The notes beneath the pieces were generated by a model, which was not told the origin of the DNA, searched no databases, and saw nothing but the letters and a program-made list of their open reading frames with translations. Positions 32,769 through 34,643 of a stretch of DNA of 34,643 nt are shown here, piece after piece (within the stretch, counting starts at the first letter, position 1; each line of letters opens with the position of its first letter). Source of the stretch: JBKBYG01 sp046313435 (GTDB lineage Bacteria > Pseudomonadota > Alphaproteobacteria > Rickettsiales > Arcanibacteraceae); contig JBKBYG010000018.1 of NCBI GenBank assembly GCA_046313435.1, positions 1 to 34,643 of the forward strand. The letters are read 5' to 3'. The position numbers and the translations under genes are program-made.

Positions 32769-34070
32769 ATGTTCCTAACTCCTGATCAAAAAACACTTTT
32801 ATCAACTCTCACTATTACTTATTATAATTTAAATGAAATAGAAAATAATTATATAAGTTTATCAACCCTTAGCGATCAGCAAATTTCACAACTATATGAT
32901 ATTGCGGGATTCTTAAAAAATTCTAATAATGAAGTTCTTGAGCTACCTGATAATATTCAAAATATTCACTATAAATCTTTGTTAAATGCTTTCCAAATTC
33001 TTGAATCAATTGGTAATATTAAAAAACCATATAGTTATTTATTAGAAATTAAAGAAATTGCAGAAAATTTTTCTGAGGTCTTAGACTTTGCTGAGGTTGA
33101 AAAATATATATCTTTTTATATCAAGAAGCACAAAATCCAAGGAAAAAACGAGAATCTATTTGATCTATATAATAAATTAGGAATATTAGCATATAAAAAA
33201 CGTGAGTTTTTATTTGCAGAAAACTATTTTTATTTAGCAAGAAGTTATACTAATATTGAGGAAAGATTTGCAGAAGCTTCTTTATGTTTATTCAATAATG
33301 TAAATAGCGTAAACATTATAAAGTTATATCATTTATCAGGTAATAAAAATGGTTCTAACGGAATAAATTACTTACAAATGAGTGAAAATCTTAAAATTGC
33401 AAAAATTTATTTCAATGATTTTATTAATACAACTGCCTCACATAGTCTAATAACCCAAGATATATCAAAAGTTATCCTACAAAATTTTGAGAATTTTATT
33501 AAAAAACTAGAAAATAGGTTACCTTGTAATAAAGACCTTCTATTAAACGATATTAGAGATTACACTATCCTTAGAAATAGAAGTTGGTTATTAGTAAAAT
33601 TTATACATGATGAGTTAAAAAATTTAAACCAAGATAAGGTCTTACAATTTTCTTCAAAGGAAATCCTTGAAAAAATAGATAATACACAAACCAAATATAA
33701 GGAAATATTATCGACAATAGTAGAAATGGGCAAAACAGATACTACACAAACTAAATATAAGGAAATATTATCGACAATAGTTGAAATGTATAAAATGGAA
33801 TCTGCACCAAAGGATATTTGGAGGAAAAGAATTGGAAATGAATTTAAAACTATACAACATTCGTCAAATGTAAAATATGACTCTGAAAAACATAAAAAAA
33901 ATCTTGAACTTTTTAAACATGGTAAAGAAGACAAAAATGGAACTAAACATTTTAATGAGTCTGAACGAGCCGAATTTCATTGGAAAACATATGTTGAGCC
34001 TTTTGAAAATAAATCTGAACCATACTGTATAACTCCTAAAACTGGAAACTTAATATTTTATAAATCATGA
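32769..34070 (+). CDS. protein of unknown function with an internal 20-residue duplication
   Basis: A 433-residue, mostly helical protein without signal peptide or membrane span. A weak TPR-like segment occurs near 138-175 (LGILAYKKREFLFAENYFYL). Residues about 304-342 hold an exact tandem repeat of TQTKYKEILSTIVEM, encoded by a 60-bp duplication. The C-terminal 90 residues are charged (KHKKNLELFKHGKEDKNGTK) and end NLIFYKS. AAAGG lies 11 bp before the ATG. I do not recognise the family. It could form an operon with the partial gene after it, though an inverted repeat separates them. Confidence 0.8.
   Translation: MFLTPDQKTLLSTLTITYYNLNEIENNYISLSTLSDQQISQLYDIAGFLKNSNNEVLELPDNIQNIHYKSLLNAFQILESIGNIKKPYSYLLEIKEIAENFSEVLDFAEVEKYISFYIKKHKIQGKNENLFDLYNKLGILAYKKREFLFAENYFYLARSYTNIEERFAEASLCLFNNVNSVNIIKLYHLSGNKNGSNGINYLQMSENLKIAKIYFNDFINTTASHSLITQDISKVILQNFENFIKKLENRLPCNKDLLLNDIRDYTILRNRSWLLVKFIHDELKNLNQDKVLQFSSKEILEKIDNTQTKYKEILSTIVEMGKTDTTQTKYKEILSTIVEMYKMESAPKDIWRKRIGNEFKTIQHSSNVKYDSEKHKKNLELFKHGKEDKNGTKHFNESERAEFHWKTYVEPFENKSEPYCITPKTGNLIFYKS
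33677..33796 (+). repeat. in-frame 60-bp tandem duplication
   Basis: Unit 33677-33736 is followed directly by 33737-33796. Most of the unit is identical (ACACAAAC, TATAAGGAAATATTATCG and so on), with a handful of substitutions. It adds one 20-residue helical unit. Confidence 0.9.
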
Positions 34071-34101
34071 TTCTTTACAAAGTAAGATTATTTTAACTGT
34101 A

Positions 34102-34141
34102 ATAAGCCTATAATATAAAATATTTAATTTAATAGGCTTAT
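34102..34141 (+). terminator. inverted repeat between two unknown genes
   Basis: ATAAGCCTAT (34102-34111) and ATAGGCTTAT (34132-34141) are perfect 10-bp arms with a 20-nt AT loop. It can be the terminator of the upstream gene, but the second arm also covers the only AGG Shine-Dalgarno candidate before the ATG at 34146. Confidence 0.5.
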
Positions 34142-34145
34142 AATT

Positions 34146-34643
34146 ATGAAAGAATCAACTTTATTTACCGATAGAATAAAAAATTTAAAAAATCAATGTA
34201 AAGAACAAGGGTTAAAGGAAATTGCTGCTATATTAGATACTACAAATACAACAAACCGGAAGCTTATTACTGTTGAAGCTTTGTTTAATTCTAAAGAAAA
34301 AAATGAAGCAGCAAATTTCTTATTTACTATAATAAGAGATACACTAAAACTTGGAAAGCTGATTGTTGCAACAGACTGCCTGCTGCAACATAATGACTAT
34401 AAAATAGACGAACAAAAAACAATTATCGATTCATACAAATTATTTCAAAAAACTTTGTATTCAATTAATCATTATATTTTAACATTAGATAACCCAACAT
34501 ATGCCACTCTAAAAATTCTAAATATAGAATTTGCTTACAATTTAAATGAAAATAATATTTCAATTGAAAAATACTTAAATAAATACAGCAAGTCATTATC
34601 TGTATCTGAAACAATTGAAAGAAGAGACGAATTATACGGATAT
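34146..34643 (+). CDS. protein of unknown function, partial (cut by window end)
   Basis: An open frame of 166 codons from the ATG at 34146 to the last base, with no stop. It begins MKESTLFTDRIKNLKNQCKE and contains helical, Lys/Asn/Ile-rich sequence; a pair of segments, NEAANFLFTIIRDTLKLGKL and QKTLYSINHYILTLDNP, suggest a helical-repeat (TPR-like) fold similar in style to the upstream gene. No family is recognised. Codon use and AT content are like those of its neighbours, so I accept it as real. Confidence 0.75.
   Translation, partial: MKESTLFTDRIKNLKNQCKEQGLKEIAAILDTTNTTNRKLITVEALFNSKEKNEAANFLFTIIRDTLKLGKLIVATDCLLQHNDYKIDEQKTIIDSYKLFQKTLYSINHYILTLDNPTYATLKILNIEFAYNLNENNISIEKYLNKYSKSLSVSETIERRDELYGY

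Overview
The window is AT-rich (roughly 70% A+T by eye) and comes from an alphaproteobacterium, most likely a host-associated member of the Rickettsiales. Evidence for this is the alphaproteobacterial 16S fragment, a MaeB-type malic enzyme with a phosphotransacetylase tail, rpsU placed divergently from a COQ9-family gene, several ankyrin-repeat genes, and many lineage-specific duplicated genes. Genus cannot be fixed from this sequence alone. A 10-N gap at 11017-11026 shows it is a draft scaffold.

Layout. 1-725: 5' part of a 16S rRNA gene on the minus strand, with a leader, a near-consensus promoter and a phased A-tract upstream element (726-966). 1039-5269 (plus): M23 peptidase, malic enzyme maeB, ribosomal protein S20. 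5425-10526 (minus): two paralogous ankyrin proteins flanking yajQ and an alpha/beta hydrolase that has no ATG/GTG/TTG start, then a 9-repeat ankyrin protein. 10724-14191 (minus): periplasmic cyclophilin interrupted by the assembly gap, a structured intergenic repeat, alaS. 14461-18525 (plus): a tight four-gene cluster that looks like GspL/PilM-N, GspM/PilO and GspC/PilP-type inner-membrane secretion or pilus-assembly proteins, plus an ABC ATPase. 18608-20354 (minus): two small paralogues of unknown function and tmk. 20520-22750 (plus): miaB and an EamA-type transporter. 22849-27044 (plus): two large tandem paralogues with near-identical promoters, central ankyrin-like blocks, C-termini and terminators. 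27147-30141 (minus): gabD, hflX, and rpsU, which appears to start with CTG. 30254-30871 (plus): COQ9. 30902-32558 (minus): three tandem, diverged, glycine-rich small membrane proteins of unknown function. 32769-34643 (plus): two unrecognised proteins, the last cut by the window end.

Housekeeping genes (translation, tRNA modification, dTMP synthesis, ubiquinone synthesis, central carbon) alternate with an accessory layer of duplicated, unrecognised or ankyrin-type genes that could be host-interaction factors. The least explained parts are the 14.4-17.8 kb membrane cluster, the 22.8-27.1 kb mosaic duplication, and the 30.9-32.6 kb triplicate family, which shares an IHEY-like motif with the 18.6-19.7 kb pair. 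All functional calls rest on motif recognition by eye; no database search was run.
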